The notes: generated by a model from the sequence alone, not told the origin. Counted from the stretch's first letter, positions 1 through 10,072 are shown. The stretch: 64,000 bases of DNA from Aliiruegeria haliotis (GCF_003003255.1 NZ_PVTD01000008.1:1-64000); one strand, 5' to 3'. Numbers and translations are program-made.

Positions 1-307
1 CGTCTCCGTGCCGCCCGTCTGGCGCCCCGCCGTGCGCCTCAGCGCCGCCGGTGAAGGGGGTTCTACGGATACCAACCAATCCCCGCAAGTGGTTTTTTGA
101 AGAAAAACGAATAGCGACCAAACTTTTCTACGTAATCGTTTAGTTTCAACTGGTTACAGATCAAAAAAGTTACCTCCAAGGTCGCATAAACATGACTTCC
201 GCTAGGGCAGAAAGGACTGATCTGCGCGCGAATCCCAGTTCTCCACAGAGTCGCCCCCAGTTTCGGGCCTATTGGAGGACGGAATCGACCCGAATCCGGC
301 TCTTTCT
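1..307. other. Window edge, no confident gene
   Basis: No convincing gene. All three forward frames are open from base 1 and close within about 150 bases (stops near 52, 98 and 148), so the 3' end of a gene lying to the left is possible but its frame cannot be chosen. Bases 90-180 are clearly more AT-rich than the rest of the window, as expected of an intergenic region. The msrQ gene ends at the right edge of this stretch. Confidence 0.4.
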
Positions 308-934
308 TCAGCTTCGAACCGGAGGAGCCGCGAAGATTCGAAGCCGCTTCGGCACGAGTCGCAACGCCAGCAGCCCCACGACACATGCGAGGTAGTAGAT
401 CGGCTCGAGCTGCCAGCCCTTGACCACCATCACGAAGTGGATGGCGGCGAGAGGGGCCAGAACATAGGTCAGCTTGTGCAGGCGTCGCCACCGGGCAGCT
501 CCCAACTTGCGTAGCGACCAGTTGTTCGAGGTCAGCGCCAAGGGAACCATCAACAGGAACGCCGCCATGCCGATGGTGATGTAGGGCCGTTTGACTATAT
601 CTGCCCAGATCAGCGACGGGATCTGAACGTCCAGTACAAGCCAGACCAGCAGATGTGCCAGGATATAGAAGAAGGCGAGCAATCCGATTGCCCGTCGGAA
701 CTTCAACAGCCGAATGCCCGCGAACCGCTGCAACGGCGTGATGGCAAGTCCTGCAATCAGGAGCCACAGCCCCCAGAGGCCGAGTTGGTGCTCGATCGCC
801 TTGGTCGGATCGACGCCCAGCTTGCCTTCGAGGCCCTGCCAAAGAATCCAGACAACTGGCACCGCCCCGAGTGGGTACAGTGGCCACGCGGGCACGCGCT
901 TCAGTGCGCTGTTGATAGGGGCGGCCAGATCCAT
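308..934 (-). CDS. msrQ: MsrQ, haem-binding membrane subunit of the MsrPQ methionine sulfoxide reductase
   Basis: Inner-membrane b-type haem protein that passes electrons from the quinone pool or flavin reductase to periplasmic MsrP, which repairs oxidised methionine in envelope proteins. The 208-residue product has about six hydrophobic segments of the ferric-reductase-like family. Candidate haem-ligand histidines sit in AHLLVWLVLD, RRLHKLTYVLAPL and AAIHFVMV. The start ATG shares one base with the stop of msrP (TGATG), so the two genes form a translationally coupled operon. An upstream in-frame extension to 1066 lies inside msrP and reads as low-complexity Arg/Gly, so I rejected it. Length matches the family (about 200). 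Confidence 0.93.
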   Translation of the reverse strand: MDLAAPINSALKRVPAWPLYPLGAVPVVWILWQGLEGKLGVDPTKAIEHQLGLWGLWLLIAGLAITPLQRFAGIRLLKFRRAIGLLAFFYILAHLLVWLVLDVQIPSLIWADIVKRPYITIGMAAFLLMVPLALTSNNWSLRKLGAARWRRLHKLTYVLAPLAAIHFVMVVKGWQLEPIYYLACVVGLLALRLVPKRLRIFAAPPVRS

Positions 935-1863
935 CAGAAGTGTTTCGCCAGATCCATGCCGTCGTAGAGTTCGGCGACCTCGGCCCCGTAGCCATTGAAC
1001 ATCAGTGTCGGAATGCGCCGTGCCCGCAGGCCTCCGCCAATGCGACGCTCCGTGGCCTGGCTCCAACGTGGATGATCCACCGACGGGTTCACGTTGGAAT
1101 AGAAACCGTACTCACGGGGTTGGGTCTTGTTCCAGCTTGTCGGTGGCTCATCATCGGTCAGAGTGATACGCACGATCGATTTGATCGACTTGAAGCCGTA
1201 CTTCCACGGCACCACGAGTCGGATCGGCGCCCCGTTCTGGTTCGGAATCGGCTCATCGTATAGTCCAGTGGCAAGGATAGTCAGCGGGTTCATCGCCTCG
1301 TCGAGCCGAAGCCCCTCGACATACGGCCAGTCGAGCACGCGCGAGGAGACTCCGGTCATCTCGTCCGGGCGCAGGGCCGTTTCGAAGGCGACGTATTTCG
1401 CTCCCGACTGCACGCCGACCCTGTTCAGAAGGTCGGACAATTCAAAACCGACCCAGGGGATGATCATCGACCAGCCTTCGACACATCTGAGGCGATAGAT
1501 TCGCTCCTCCAGCGTTGTGCCTTTCAGGATGTCATCCATCGTCCAGGTCCCGGGCTTGTCAACCAGACCGCCGACTTCCACTTCCCAGCCATCTGTCGTC
1601 AGGCGATGTGCATTTTGCGCCGGATCGTCCTTGCCGGTACCGAACTCATAGAAGTTGTTGTAGGTGGTGATGTGCTCCAGCGTGTTGGGCTCTTCCACGG
1701 TGGAGTACCGGGACGGCTTTGCGCCCAGATTGGCCAATGCCGGGCCGGCAATCCCGCCAAGCGCCAAAGCACCGGCTCCTGCCATGATCTGCCGCCTGTT
1801 AAGCCAGGCCGATTTCGGCGTCACGTCAGACCAGTTCAGATCATTCTTCCAGCGTCCAGCCAT
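934..1863 (-). CDS. msrP: MsrP, periplasmic molybdopterin-dependent methionine sulfoxide reductase
   Basis: Catalytic subunit of the MsrPQ system (YedY family, sulfite-oxidase fold), reducing methionine sulfoxide in periplasmic proteins. The 309-residue protein has a twin-arginine signal ([16 protein letters not shown], about residues 22-37) ending near ALAN, consistent with export of a folded Mo-cofactor enzyme. The oxidoreductase molybdopterin-binding domain follows, with the expected Mo-ligand cysteine in [12 protein letters not shown]. The length is usual for the family. It is the first gene of msrPQ; 91 bases separate its start from the next minus-strand gene upstream. Confidence 0.94.
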   Translation of the reverse strand: MAGRWKNDLNWSDVTPKSAWLNRRQIMAGAGALALGGIAGPALANLGAKPSRYSTVEEPNTLEHITTYNNFYEFGTGKDDPAQNAHRLTTDGWEVEVGGLVDKPGTWTMDDILKGTTLEERIYRLRCVEGWSMIIPWVGFELSDLLNRVGVQSGAKYVAFETALRPDEMTGVSSRVLDWPYVEGLRLDEAMNPLTILATGLYDEPIPNQNGAPIRLVVPWKYGFKSIKSIVRITLTDDEPPTSWNKTQPREYGFYSNVNPSVDHPRWSQATERRIGGGLRARRIPTLMFNGYGAEVAELYDGMDLAKHF

Positions 1864-1954
1864 CGGGCTCTCCTTTGCCTTTTGAAACTAGATAGTCGAT
1901 CCGGGGCCTCCTGTGTTCGTTTGACACCAATTCTCACGGGATCGTTGGATCTTG

Positions 1955-3511
1955 TCAGAAGACCTGCTGGGTATGGCCGGCATCAAGCGGGCGCGTGAAC
2001 GGGGGCACGGCCCCGCCGGGACGATAGCTCGGATAGATGTCGCTCATGGGAACAGACGAGCCATCGGCCTGCACGATCCGCACGTGCCGCCGCCGCATTT
2101 GCCTTGGTTCCCCGACACCGACGGAGTGGGCGATGGTTTCGACCTCGTGGATCAGGTTGGTGGCGTATTGTGCGACGCGTGTCTCCTTCTCCGCAACCAC
2201 GAGCCCTTGCTGCAACCGCCTGTCATGCGTGGTGATGCCCGTCGGACAGGTGTTGCGGTTGCACTTGAGCGCCTGGATACATCCGAGTGAGAACATGAAG
2301 CCACGTGCGGACGTGACGAAATCCGCGCCCGCCGCCAGTGCCCAGGCCACGTCGCCGGGGTTCACCAGTTTGCCGGAGGCAATGAGCCGTATCCGCTCCT
2401 TCAAGCCGTATTCATCCCGAAGGTTGGCGATCCGCGGCAGGCTCTCCCGCACCGGCATGCCCATCAGATCGATGAGCGGCATTGGCGCGGCGCCGGTCCC
2501 GCCCTCACCGCCGTCGATCGTGATGAAATCCGGCGCCGCCTCGGGTGGCCGCTTCGACAGGCATTCGAAGAAATCCCGGAAATGTGTCGGCGAGCCGATC
2601 ACGGCCTTGAACCCGACCGGCTTGCCCGTCACCTCCCGGATGTGGGCGATCATGTCGAGCAGATCGTCCCAATCGTCCACTTCGACATGACGGTTTGGGG
2701 AAATGCTGTCCTTGCCTTGCGGAATCCCCCGGATTTCCGCGATCTCGGCGCTGACTTTCGCGCCGGGCAGGATACCGCCCTTCCCCGGCTTGGCGCCCTG
2801 GCTCAGCTTGATTTCGAACATACGGACCTGTTCATGTGCCGCCGCGGCGCGCAGCTTCTCATCCGACAGCTGGCCCGCCGCGTCGCGGACACCGTACTTC
2901 GCCGTACCGATCTGGAACACGAGGTCGCAATTCCCCTCAAGATGAAAGGGCGACACCGCCCCCTCTCCGGTGTTCATCCAGATCCCTGCCCTTGCTGCGC
3001 CCCTGCTCAGTGCGCGCACCGCCGGTTTGGAGATCGCGCCGTAACTCATCCCCGAAATGTTGAAGATCGACCGGGCAAGGAACGGCTTGCGGCAATGCGG
3101 CCCGATCAGCATCGGCTCGGTACTGGCGAACTGCCCGTCCACGGGCGGGAACGCTGCGCTGACGAAGATCGGCGTTCCCACGAGGCTGATATTCCGGGTC
3201 GAACCAAAGGCTACCATGTTGCTCTCGCCTTCCGAGGCATGGTCGATCCAATCCCGTTGCGCACGGTTGAAGGGCAGTTCCTCGCGATCCATTGCAAAGA
3301 AATACTGACGGAAGAACTCGCCCAGATCGCTGAACCAGCCACGAAACCGGCCGATAACAGGGTAGTTCCGTCGAATGGCGTCCTTGGTCTGCGTCCTGTC
3401 GACAACGAAGAAGACCACCGCCGCCAACACCACCACTCCAATCACGAAAACAAAGAGCAACATCAGCATCTGAAGGGACCAGAGTGTCCATCCCATCAAC
3501 TCACCCATCAT
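1955..3511 (-). CDS. Membrane-anchored FMN-binding glutamate synthase-like protein
   Basis: A stand-alone homologue of the FMN/Fe-S synthase domain of glutamate synthase (COG0069-type TIM barrel). The 518-residue product starts with one strong transmembrane segment (about residues 11-37), which GltB lacks. The barrel follows, with GEGAVSPFH, the phosphate-binding IDGGEGGTGAAP, and a Cys cluster GCIQALKCNRNTCPTG that fits a [3Fe-4S] site. There is no glutaminase domain and no gltD nearby, so the ammonia source and electron donor are unknown and classical GOGAT activity should not be assumed. The start is ATGATG at 3511 behind GGGAGGT; the frame stays open upstream but has no coding character. 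Confidence 0.85.
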   Translation of the reverse strand: MMGELMGWTLWSLQMLMLLFVFVIGVVVLAAVVFFVVDRTQTKDAIRRNYPVIGRFRGWFSDLGEFFRQYFFAMDREELPFNRAQRDWIDHASEGESNMVAFGSTRNISLVGTPIFVSAAFPPVDGQFASTEPMLIGPHCRKPFLARSIFNISGMSYGAISKPAVRALSRGAARAGIWMNTGEGAVSPFHLEGNCDLVFQIGTAKYGVRDAAGQLSDEKLRAAAAHEQVRMFEIKLSQGAKPGKGGILPGAKVSAEIAEIRGIPQGKDSISPNRHVEVDDWDDLLDMIAHIREVTGKPVGFKAVIGSPTHFRDFFECLSKRPPEAAPDFITIDGGEGGTGAAPMPLIDLMGMPVRESLPRIANLRDEYGLKERIRLIASGKLVNPGDVAWALAAGADFVTSARGFMFSLGCIQALKCNRNTCPTGITTHDRRLQQGLVVAEKETRVAQYATNLIHEVETIAHSVGVGEPRQMRRRHVRIVQADGSSVPMSDIYPSYRPGGAVPPFTRPLDAGHTQQVF

Positions 3512-3784
3512 CGCTGGCACCTCCCACCTGACTGTCAGGCGAAGTCTGCGAGAACCCGCAGGCTCCGACAAGCCCGCACATTGTCCGCGTCGCTTTCGGC
3601 AATCAGGCGGCGGAGGCAACGCCGCCGCCGATGACCAATGTGCAAACAGGATTGTTCGCCGCCAGCGCACCGCCCGCGGGGGTCAATGGCAAACAAAAAG
3701 AAGAAAAACCGATCCAGAGACGAACCCGTCGCGTAAACCTGACAACGTCCAAGCAGGGCGTGCCACAGATTACAGGAGACCACC

Positions 3785-4270
3785 ATGTTCCGCAGAACGC
3801 TTCTCGCCCTCGCCGCTGCCTCCGCGCTGTCCGCTCCCGCATTTGCCGATGGGCATTCGAAGGACATCGTCGACACCGCAATCGGCGACGGCAGTTTCGA
3901 CACCCTCGTGGCAGCCGTCTCGGCCGCCGGCCTCGTGGACACGCTGAAAGGTGACGGGCCGTTCACAGTCTTTGCTCCCACCGATGAGGCCTTCGCAGCC
4001 CTGCCCGCTGGCACCGTAGAAGACTTGCTGAAGCCGGAGAACAAGGATCAACTCGTCGAGATCCTCACCTATCACGTCGTGCCCGCGAAGGTGATGGCAG
4101 ACGACGTCGCCGGGCAGACCGTGTCCGCGCGGACCGTGAACGGCGAAAAGCTGTTGGTCGATGGTCGCAAAGGCGTGATGATCAACGAAGCCGAAGTGGT
4201 GCAGGCCGACATCATGGCCAGCAACGGGATCATCCATGTCGTCGACAAGGTGATCCTTCCGGAAGGCTGA
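3785..4270 (+). CDS. Secreted fasciclin (FAS1) domain protein
   Basis: A 161-residue exported protein: a Sec signal peptide (residues 1 to about 21, ending SAPAFA) followed by a single FAS1/beta-Ig-H3 domain covering the remainder. Family hallmarks are visible: [17 protein letters not shown] (H1 box), LTYHVV, and the C-terminal [13 protein letters not shown] (H2 box). FAS1 domains act in adhesion or ligand binding; the specific ligand is not deducible here. The ATG lies 4 bases after AGGAGAC. It is a single-gene unit, convergent with clpB, and ends at a strong hairpin terminator. Confidence 0.93.
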   Translation: MFRRTLLALAAASALSAPAFADGHSKDIVDTAIGDGSFDTLVAAVSAAGLVDTLKGDGPFTVFAPTDEAFAALPAGTVEDLLKPENKDQLVEILTYHVVPAKVMADDVAGQTVSARTVNGEKLLVDGRKGVMINEAEVVQADIMASNGIIHVVDKVILPEG

Positions 4271-4374
4271 GCGATAGGGCATCCCCTCCGACCCTTGCTT
4301 GGCCAGGGGAGTGGCGCACCTCCCAGGCGCCTCTCCCATTTGCCCCTGCGGGGCTTCCCCCCTGCAGAGTCAAG

Positions 4375-4413
4375 AACCCCGCCGGTGTGTTCCGGCGGGG
4401 TTCCCCGTTTTTT
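4375..4413 (+). terminator. Hairpin terminator between the FAS1 gene and clpB
   Basis: A perfect 11-bp stem (AACCCCGCCGG at 4375-4385 with CCGGCGGGGTT at 4392-4402), a 6-base loop, then CCCCG and six T on the plus strand. It sits between two convergent genes, 105 bases after the FAS1 stop and 26 bases beyond the clpB stop, so it may serve both directions. The T-run favours the plus strand. Confidence 0.75.
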
Positions 4414-4438
4414 GGGCCTTTCAAAGGTCGCTGGTCTG

Positions 4439-7054
4439 TCAGTGCACCACGGCATCCGATGGCGGGTGCCGGTTGGTCGAACCGATGTGGTCGCCCACGA
4501 TCAGCCCGTCCGCGCCGGCGGTCACCTCGACGACCGTGCCGTCCATCACCTCGCCCGAAAGGATCATCTCCGCGAGCGAGTCCTGCAACGCCTTCTGGAT
4601 CACCCGCTTGAGTGGGCGGGCGCCAAAGACCGGATCGTAGCCCTCGTCGGCCAGCCACTTCCTGGCCGCTTCGTCGAGTGACAGCGTGATACCGCGCCGC
4701 TCCAGCCGCCCCGAGAGCTGGCCGAGCTGGATATCCACGATCCCGTCCATGTCCTCGCGGCTGAGCCGGTCGAAGATTATGATCTCGTCCAGCCGGTTCA
4801 GGAACTCCGGTCGGAAGTGAGCCTTCACCGCATCCATCACATCCCGCCGCGCGTCCGAGGCATCCGCCCCTTCCGGCAACTGGCTCAACGATTGCGCCCC
4901 GAGGTTCGACGTCAACACGATCAGTGTCTGCTTGAAATCCACCGTGCGTCCCTGCCCGTCGGTCAACTGACCGTCATCGAGCACTTGCAGCAGCACGTTG
5001 AACACGTCCGGATGCGCCTTCTCGACCTCGTCGAACAGCACAACCTGGTAGGGACGCCGCCGCACGGCCTCTGTCAGGACACCCCCCTCGTCATAACCGA
5101 CATAGCCCGGAGGGGCACCGATCAGGCGGGCAACCGAGTGCTTCTCCATGAACTCCGACATGTCGATGCGGACCATCGCGCTGTCGTCATCGAACAGGTA
5201 CTCGGCCAGAGCCTTGGTCAGCTCGGTCTTGCCGACACCGGTCGGCCCGAGGAACAGGAACGAGCCCAGCGGCCGCGATTCCTCATTGAGCCCGGCCCGC
5301 GCCCGACGCACGGCGTTGGACACCGCGGTCACCGCCTGGCCCTGGCCGATCACGCGCTTGCCGATCTCCTCTTCCATCCGAAGCAGCTTCTCGCGCTCGC
5401 CCTCCAGCATCTTCGAGGTCGGAATGCCGGTCCAGCGTTCCACAACCTCGGCGATCTGCTCGGGCCGCACGGCCTCTTCGACCATCACTTCGGATTCACT
5501 ATCCTCCGCCTCGGCCAGCTGCTTCTCCAGCTGCGGGATGATGCCATAGGAAAGCTCCCCGGCCTTGGCCAGATTTCCCTCGCGCTTGGCAATATCCAGT
5601 TCCGCCCGGGCCGCATCCAGTTGCTCCTTCAACTCGCGCGCGCCTTCCAGCTTGTCGCGTTCGGCCTGCCACTGCGCCGTCATCTCCGCCGATTGCTGTT
5701 GCAGGTTCGAAAGCTCCTCTTCCAGCTTCTCAAGCCGGTCGCGCGAGGCCGCGTCGTCCTCTTTCTTCAGAGCTTCCGCCTCGATCTGCATCTGCAGGAT
5801 CTGACGGTCGAGCGCGTCCAGCGCCTCGGGCTTGGAATCCACCTGCATCCTCAGCCGGCTCGCCGCCTCGTCCATCAGGTCGATGGCCTTGTCCGGCAGG
5901 AAGCGGTCCGTGATGTAGCGGTGGCTCAACGTCGAAGCCGCCACCAGAGCGGAGTCAGAGATACGCACACCATGATGGAGTTCGTACTTCTCCTTGATGC
6001 CACGCAGGATGGAGATCGTGTCCTCCACCGTCGGCTCCTCGATCAGAACCGGCTGGAACCGACGGGCCAGCGCCGCGTCCTTCTCCACATGCTTGCGGTA
6101 CTCGTCGAGCGTCGTCGCACCCACGCAGTGCAACTCACCACGCGCAAGAGCCGGTTTGAGCAGGTTGGAGGCGTCCATAGCACCATCCGCCTTGCCAGCG
6201 CCGACAAGCGTGTGCATCTCGTCGATGAAAAGGATGATCTCCCCCGCTGCAGCCGTCACTTCCGACAGCACGGATTTCAGCCGTTCCTCGAACTCGCCGC
6301 GATACTTCGCACCGGCAATCAGCGCGCCCATGTCGAGCGCCATCAGCTTCTTGTTGCGCAAGCTCTCCGGCACGTCACCATTGACGATCCGCAGGGCCAG
6401 GCCCTCTGCAATGGCGGTCTTGCCGACGCCGGGCTCACCGATCAGAACCGGGTTGTTCTTCGTTCGCCGAGAGAGAACCTGCATCGAGCGGCGGATTTCC
6501 TCGTCGCGGCCGATGATCGGGTCGATCTTGCCTTCCCGCGCCGCCTCAGTCAGGTCGCGCGCGAACTTCTTCAGCGCATCATAGCCTTCCTCGGCGCTCG
6601 CCGTATCGGCGGTCCGGCCCTTTCGCACATCGTTGATGGCGGTGTTTAGCCCCTGGGCGCTCACCGCCCCGGCCTCCAGCGCTTCCTTGGCACCGGACCG
6701 GACCACGGCCAGCGCGGTCAGGATCCGCTCAACGGGAACGAAACTGTCCCCGGCCTTCGTTGCGATTTTCTCGGCCTCGTCGAGCACACGCGCCATCTTC
6801 TGATCCAGATAGACCTGCGCGCCGTCTCCCGACACCTTCGGCAACTTGGCAAGCGCTGCGTCGACCGCTTCGGCCACCCGTTCCGGGGAGCCACCCGCAG
6901 CCTTGATCAGGTTGCTTGCCAACCCCTGATCGTCATCCATGAGTGCCTTCAGCAAATGCTCAGGCACCAGCCTCTGGTGCTCTTCGCGCATCGCGATGGT
7001 CTGTGCGGCCTGAAGGAATCCGCGCGACCGCTCCGTGAACTTCTCCATGTTCAT
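4439..7054 (-). CDS. clpB: ClpB disaggregase (AAA+ chaperone)
   Basis: Hexameric ATP-driven chaperone that, with DnaK, solubilises aggregated proteins after heat stress. The 871 residues show the full family order: Clp N domain (1-145), NBD1 with Walker A GEPGVGKT at 206-213, the long coiled-coil M domain (about 410-530) that separates ClpB from ClpA/C, NBD2 with GPTGVGKTE near 606 and FDEVEKAH, and the C-terminal small domain. The start is the ATG at 7054, seven bases after AAGGAG; a second ATG two codons on is less well placed. The RpoH-like promoter at 7137-7167 predicts heat-shock control. Confidence 0.97.
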   Translation of the reverse strand: MNMEKFTERSRGFLQAAQTIAMREEHQRLVPEHLLKALMDDDQGLASNLIKAAGGSPERVAEAVDAALAKLPKVSGDGAQVYLDQKMARVLDEAEKIATKAGDSFVPVERILTALAVVRSGAKEALEAGAVSAQGLNTAINDVRKGRTADTASAEEGYDALKKFARDLTEAAREGKIDPIIGRDEEIRRSMQVLSRRTKNNPVLIGEPGVGKTAIAEGLALRIVNGDVPESLRNKKLMALDMGALIAGAKYRGEFEERLKSVLSEVTAAAGEIILFIDEMHTLVGAGKADGAMDASNLLKPALARGELHCVGATTLDEYRKHVEKDAALARRFQPVLIEEPTVEDTISILRGIKEKYELHHGVRISDSALVAASTLSHRYITDRFLPDKAIDLMDEAASRLRMQVDSKPEALDALDRQILQMQIEAEALKKEDDAASRDRLEKLEEELSNLQQQSAEMTAQWQAERDKLEGARELKEQLDAARAELDIAKREGNLAKAGELSYGIIPQLEKQLAEAEDSESEVMVEEAVRPEQIAEVVERWTGIPTSKMLEGEREKLLRMEEEIGKRVIGQGQAVTAVSNAVRRARAGLNEESRPLGSFLFLGPTGVGKTELTKALAEYLFDDDSAMVRIDMSEFMEKHSVARLIGAPPGYVGYDEGGVLTEAVRRRPYQVVLFDEVEKAHPDVFNVLLQVLDDGQLTDGQGRTVDFKQTLIVLTSNLGAQSLSQLPEGADASDARRDVMDAVKAHFRPEFLNRLDEIIIFDRLSREDMDGIVDIQLGQLSGRLERRGITLSLDEAARKWLADEGYDPVFGARPLKRVIQKALQDSLAEMILSGEVMDGTVVEVTAGADGLIVGDHIGSTNRHPPSDAVVH

Positions 7055-7136
7055 CGGCTATCTCCTTTCAATAGCGCCCGCGTGGATATCGCCGCCCGCT
7101 TTTTGCAGCACGGCGAGGGTGCGAGCCTCCGCATCG

Positions 7137-7167
7137 ATATGGGGTGGAAGAGGCGTCGCCTCAACCC
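7137..7167 (-). promoter_or_regulatory. RpoH (sigma-32)-type promoter for clpB
   Basis: On the minus strand, GGGTTGAGG (7167-7159), a 14-base spacer and CCCCATAT (7144-7137) closely fit the heat-shock promoter pattern (CTTGAA, 13-15 bases, CCCCATnT). It lies about 80 bases upstream of the clpB start, with transcription expected near 7130. The position directly before a classic heat-shock gene strengthens the call. Confidence 0.65.
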
Positions 7168-7255
7168 ATGCTGTTACAAAATTCCCACAGTCGCCCGCGC
7201 TTGACCGCCGGTGACTCCAGGCCGAGGATACCACCGACCCGCAACAGGAGGCCGG

Positions 7256-7981
7256 ATGTCCCGCTTCGACCTGATCAGACCGCGTTCCGGATGGCGCGAC
7301 ATTCTCGAAGGCCAGCCGCAGCATGTTCTGATGCTTGCGCTGATGCTCTGCGGTGCTGCCTACCTGCTGGAAGGTAGCGAGAGCCAGGGGCGGTTTCTCG
7401 GCCTCGGCAGCCTTGGCTGGGCGTGGCTCTCGATCTGGCTCGCGGTTGCCCATCAGATTGTCGTCGCTCTCGGTTTCAGGCTGCAACTGCATCGCGCGGT
7501 GTTCACCCATGCGCTCGGAGACCGGGACTTCGCGGTGTGGCAGGCAATCTTCCTGCCACTACTCGTGGCGCGGCCAATCACGTTGCTGGTCACGGCTTGG
7601 CTCGACGCCGGCAGCCTCGGCGACTGGCGCGGCGTGCAGATCCTCCTTGGCTGCCTTTTGCTTGTTCCGGCCGCCTACACCATGCACTCGGTGCTGCGGC
7701 ACTTCACCATTCCCCGCGCCGCAGGGGGCGACCATTTCCGCGAGAAATACCACGCCATGCCGATCGTGCGGGCCGGGGCGTTTCGCTGGACGGACAACGC
7801 AATGTACGGCATCGCCTTCCTTGGCCTCTGGGGGATCGCCCTTTTGTTTGGTTCGTGGCAGGCGCTGGTCGTCGCGCTGTTCCAGCACGCCTACATCTGG
7901 GTTCACATGTACACGGTCGAGGCACCCGACATGCGCTGGCTCTATGGACCGGGGCTTGAAGACGACGCCCGCGACGACTAG
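7256..7981 (+). CDS. PEMT/ICMT-like integral membrane methyltransferase family protein
   Basis: A 241-residue polytopic membrane protein with about five hydrophobic segments. Its C-terminal half, with HFREKYHAMP, RWTDNAMYGIAFLGLW and FQHAYIWVHMYTVEAPDM, resembles the membrane methyltransferases of the phosphatidylethanolamine N-methyltransferase and isoprenylcysteine methyltransferase type, where the SAM site is built from the last helices. Substrate is unknown. I chose ATG 7256 because CAGGAGGCCGG precedes it; an earlier in-frame start at 7211 would add unrelated residues. pyrF follows after 32 bases and may be co-transcribed. Confidence 0.6.
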   Translation: MSRFDLIRPRSGWRDILEGQPQHVLMLALMLCGAAYLLEGSESQGRFLGLGSLGWAWLSIWLAVAHQIVVALGFRLQLHRAVFTHALGDRDFAVWQAIFLPLLVARPITLLVTAWLDAGSLGDWRGVQILLGCLLLVPAAYTMHSVLRHFTIPRAAGGDHFREKYHAMPIVRAGAFRWTDNAMYGIAFLGLWGIALLFGSWQALVVALFQHAYIWVHMYTVEAPDMRWLYGPGLEDDARDD

Positions 7982-8013
7982 GCAGGCGCGAGCCGAATAA
8001 CGGGAGTTACCTG

Positions 8014-8709
8014 ATGTCCGATGACCGCCTGATTGTCGCCCTCGACGTGCCCAATGCCATCGCGGGGCTCGAACTCGCCGGGCAGATCGGGGATGCCGTC
8101 TCCTTCTACAAGATCGGCCTTGGTATGCTGACCGGCGGAGGGCTGGCGCTGGCCAACGAGCTCAAGGACGAGCATGGGAAGCGCATCTTCCTCGACATGA
8201 AGCTCTTCGATATCGGGGCCACGGTGGAGGCCGCGGTCCGGGGTCTGGCGCAGTTCGACCTCGACTTCCTGACCGTGCACGGGGATCCGCATGTTGTTCG
8301 GGCCGCGCAAGAAGGCAAGGGCGGCACGGGGCTGAAGATTCTCGCCGTCACGATCCTGACCTCGCTCGACCGCGACGACCTGGATGCGGGTCTTATCAAG
8401 CCCGGCGATGTCCGGGACATCGTGCTGGAGCGTGCGGTGTACGCCCTGAGAGCCGGCGCCGACGGCCTGATCGCCTCGCCGCAGGAAGCCGCACTCATCC
8501 GCGCCTTGCCCGAGGCCAAGGGCAAGCTGATCGTTACACCGGGGGTCCGTCCCGCCGGTGCCGATCTTGGTGATCAGAAACGGGTGACCACGCCGGCCCA
8601 GGCCATCGCGAACGGGGCCGACCACGTCGTCGTGGGGCGTCCGGTGTGGACCGCCACGGACCCGCGCGCCGCCGCGGAGGCGATCGTCGCGGAACTCGCC
8701 GCGACCTGA
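8014..8709 (+). CDS. pyrF: Orotidine 5'-phosphate decarboxylase
   Basis: Last step of de novo UMP synthesis: decarboxylation of OMP to UMP, cytosolic homodimer. The 231-residue TIM barrel begins with LIVALDVPN and carries the catalytic signature FLDMKLFDI (Asp61, Lys63), TVHGDP, and the phosphate-binding end VTPGVRP and DHVVVGRPV. Length is typical of bacterial PyrF. GGGAG precedes the ATG by about nine bases. It follows the methyltransferase-like gene with a 32-base gap. Confidence 0.97.
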   Translation: MSDDRLIVALDVPNAIAGLELAGQIGDAVSFYKIGLGMLTGGGLALANELKDEHGKRIFLDMKLFDIGATVEAAVRGLAQFDLDFLTVHGDPHVVRAAQEGKGGTGLKILAVTILTSLDRDDLDAGLIKPGDVRDIVLERAVYALRAGADGLIASPQEAALIRALPEAKGKLIVTPGVRPAGADLGDQKRVTTPAQAIANGADHVVVGRPVWTATDPRAAAEAIVAELAAT

Positions 8710-8906
8710 CCTCGCGCACCACCGCCGCGCGCTCGCGCGTGGCCCGGCCCAACGGGAGGAGGTGCATCTTCGATGCATCGACGACGGGCGGGAGCCCCAC
8801 GCCCCGAATGCCCGGTCGTCAGGTGATGCGGACGGGGCTGGACAAGTTGAAACTGTGACTTGGCAACAGGGAAGGCTGTCGGTTCGATGTCGTGAACGAC
8901 TGCCGC

Positions 8907-9191
8907 CTAGCCGTTGATGTCGTCGTCGTAGGTCTTCACCGATCCGGTCCGGAGCCCGAAGACCTTCCGCAAGGCAAGCCAAGCCAACAGCGACAGCACG
9001 GCAAAGGCAAGCAGGGTCACCGGCAGCGACCCTTCGAGCGTGGCCTCAAGTGGCCCCCCGACCCAGACGGCCCCGCCAGTCAGAACCGCGCCTATCGCGA
9101 ACCCGAGAAAGATCCAGGCGGGCACCAGTACTTCAAGGATGGCCAGCACCAGCCCGGCGACCAGCCAGACCCACCATTCCGTCCACCACAT
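8907..9191 (-). CDS. Short NfeD-like membrane protein
   Basis: A 94-residue protein with two or three hydrophobic segments in its first 75 residues (WWVWLVAGLVLAILEVLVPA; LPVTLLAFAVLSLLAWLAL), matching the membrane region of the NfeD family. The C-terminal soluble OB-fold of full-length NfeD is not present, as in the short NfeD1b-type partners of SPFH proteins. Its ATG shares one base with the stop of the SPFH gene (TGATG), so the pair is translationally coupled, the usual arrangement for stomatin/NfeD partners that organise membrane microdomains. Confidence 0.85.
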   Translation of the reverse strand: MWWTEWWVWLVAGLVLAILEVLVPAWIFLGFAIGAVLTGGAVWVGGPLEATLEGSLPVTLLAFAVLSLLAWLALRKVFGLRTGSVKTYDDDING

Positions 9192-10072
9192 CAGCCGCGC
9201 CCCTTCAGAAGCCCGAATGCGTCGCCAAAGGCAGAAATCGCATCGGCCGGCAGCACGACCGTCTGTTTGCCTTCGCCGGCACCCAGTGCCTGCAACGCTT
9301 CGACTTGCTTCAGCGCCACCTGGTACTGCGCGGCCTCAAGCCCGTTCTCCTGGATCGCCTTCGCCACGACCGCAGTCGCATAGGCTTCCGCGTCGGCCTG
9401 AATGCGCCGCGCCTTGGCGATTTGCTCCGCCGAATAAAGCTCTGCGTCAGCCTGCAACTCGACCGCCCGTTTCTGGCCCTCGGCCTCCGTGACCTGCGCC
9501 CGGCGTGAACGCTCCGCGTTGAGCTGTTGGAGCATCGCCTCACGTGTGGCCTGATCGAGATTCACGTCCAGGATCTCCGCACGTGTCACCTCGATCCCCC
9601 AGTCATCCACCGCATCCTCGACGGATTCCTTGATCCGGCTGATCAACTGGGAGCGGTTCGACTGAACCTCGTCGAGCTCCATCTTGCCGATCTCCGCACG
9701 GACGATGCCCGCCACCGTCGTGGCGATGGCGCTGTCCACATCGCGGATCCTGTAGACCGTTCGCGCCGGATCGTTGATCCGGTAGAAGACCGATGTATCG
9801 ATCTGCACCAGTACGTTGTCCTTGGTGATCGCGTCCTGGGTCGCATTGGGCAACTGGCGTTCGAGGATCGATACCCGATGCGCGACACGGTCCAGAAAGG
9901 GCACGATAAGGTTGAGCCCCGGTCCCAGCACCGAATGAAGGCGCCCGAACCGCTCGATCACGTATTTCTCGGACTGCCCGACAACCCGAACGCCAAGAAG
10001 GACGCAGATCAGGATAAAGACAGCCAGGGCGATCAGGACGATACTGCCGCCGGAGAGAGGAAGCTGGTTCAT
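9191..10072 (-). CDS. SPFH/stomatin-like membrane protein (QmcA type)
   Basis: A 293-residue protein with one N-terminal membrane anchor (SGGSIVLIALAVFILICVLL), then an SPFH/band-7 domain beginning VVGQSEKYVIERFGRLHSVL and a long Ala/Glu/Gln-rich coiled coil (about 185-255). Conserved pieces include PGLNLIVPFLDRV, TKDNVLVQID and the REAMLQQLNAERSRRAQVTEAEGQK stretch, read here as two shorter motifs REAMLQQLNAERSRR and TEAEGQK. Such proteins oligomerise on membranes and scaffold proteases. It is coupled to the downstream NfeD-like gene. Confidence 0.92.
   Translation of the reverse strand: MNQLPLSGGSIVLIALAVFILICVLLGVRVVGQSEKYVIERFGRLHSVLGPGLNLIVPFLDRVAHRVSILERQLPNATQDAITKDNVLVQIDTSVFYRINDPARTVYRIRDVDSAIATTVAGIVRAEIGKMELDEVQSNRSQLISRIKESVEDAVDDWGIEVTRAEILDVNLDQATREAMLQQLNAERSRRAQVTEAEGQKRAVELQADAELYSAEQIAKARRIQADAEAYATAVVAKAIQENGLEAAQYQVALKQVEALQALGAGEGKQTVVLPADAISAFGDAFGLLKGRG

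Noticed and set aside
63-995. A minus-strand frame of 310 codons at the window start
   Set aside because: Arg/Ala-rich shadow of msrQ and msrP, which occupy the same bases in a frame with clear family motifs.
8710-8906. Short frame 8646-8858 and a GC hairpin near 8725-8742 after pyrF
   Set aside because: The frame overlaps pyrF and reads as Arg-rich low complexity; the hairpin has a G-T pair and no T-run, so I did not call it a terminator.
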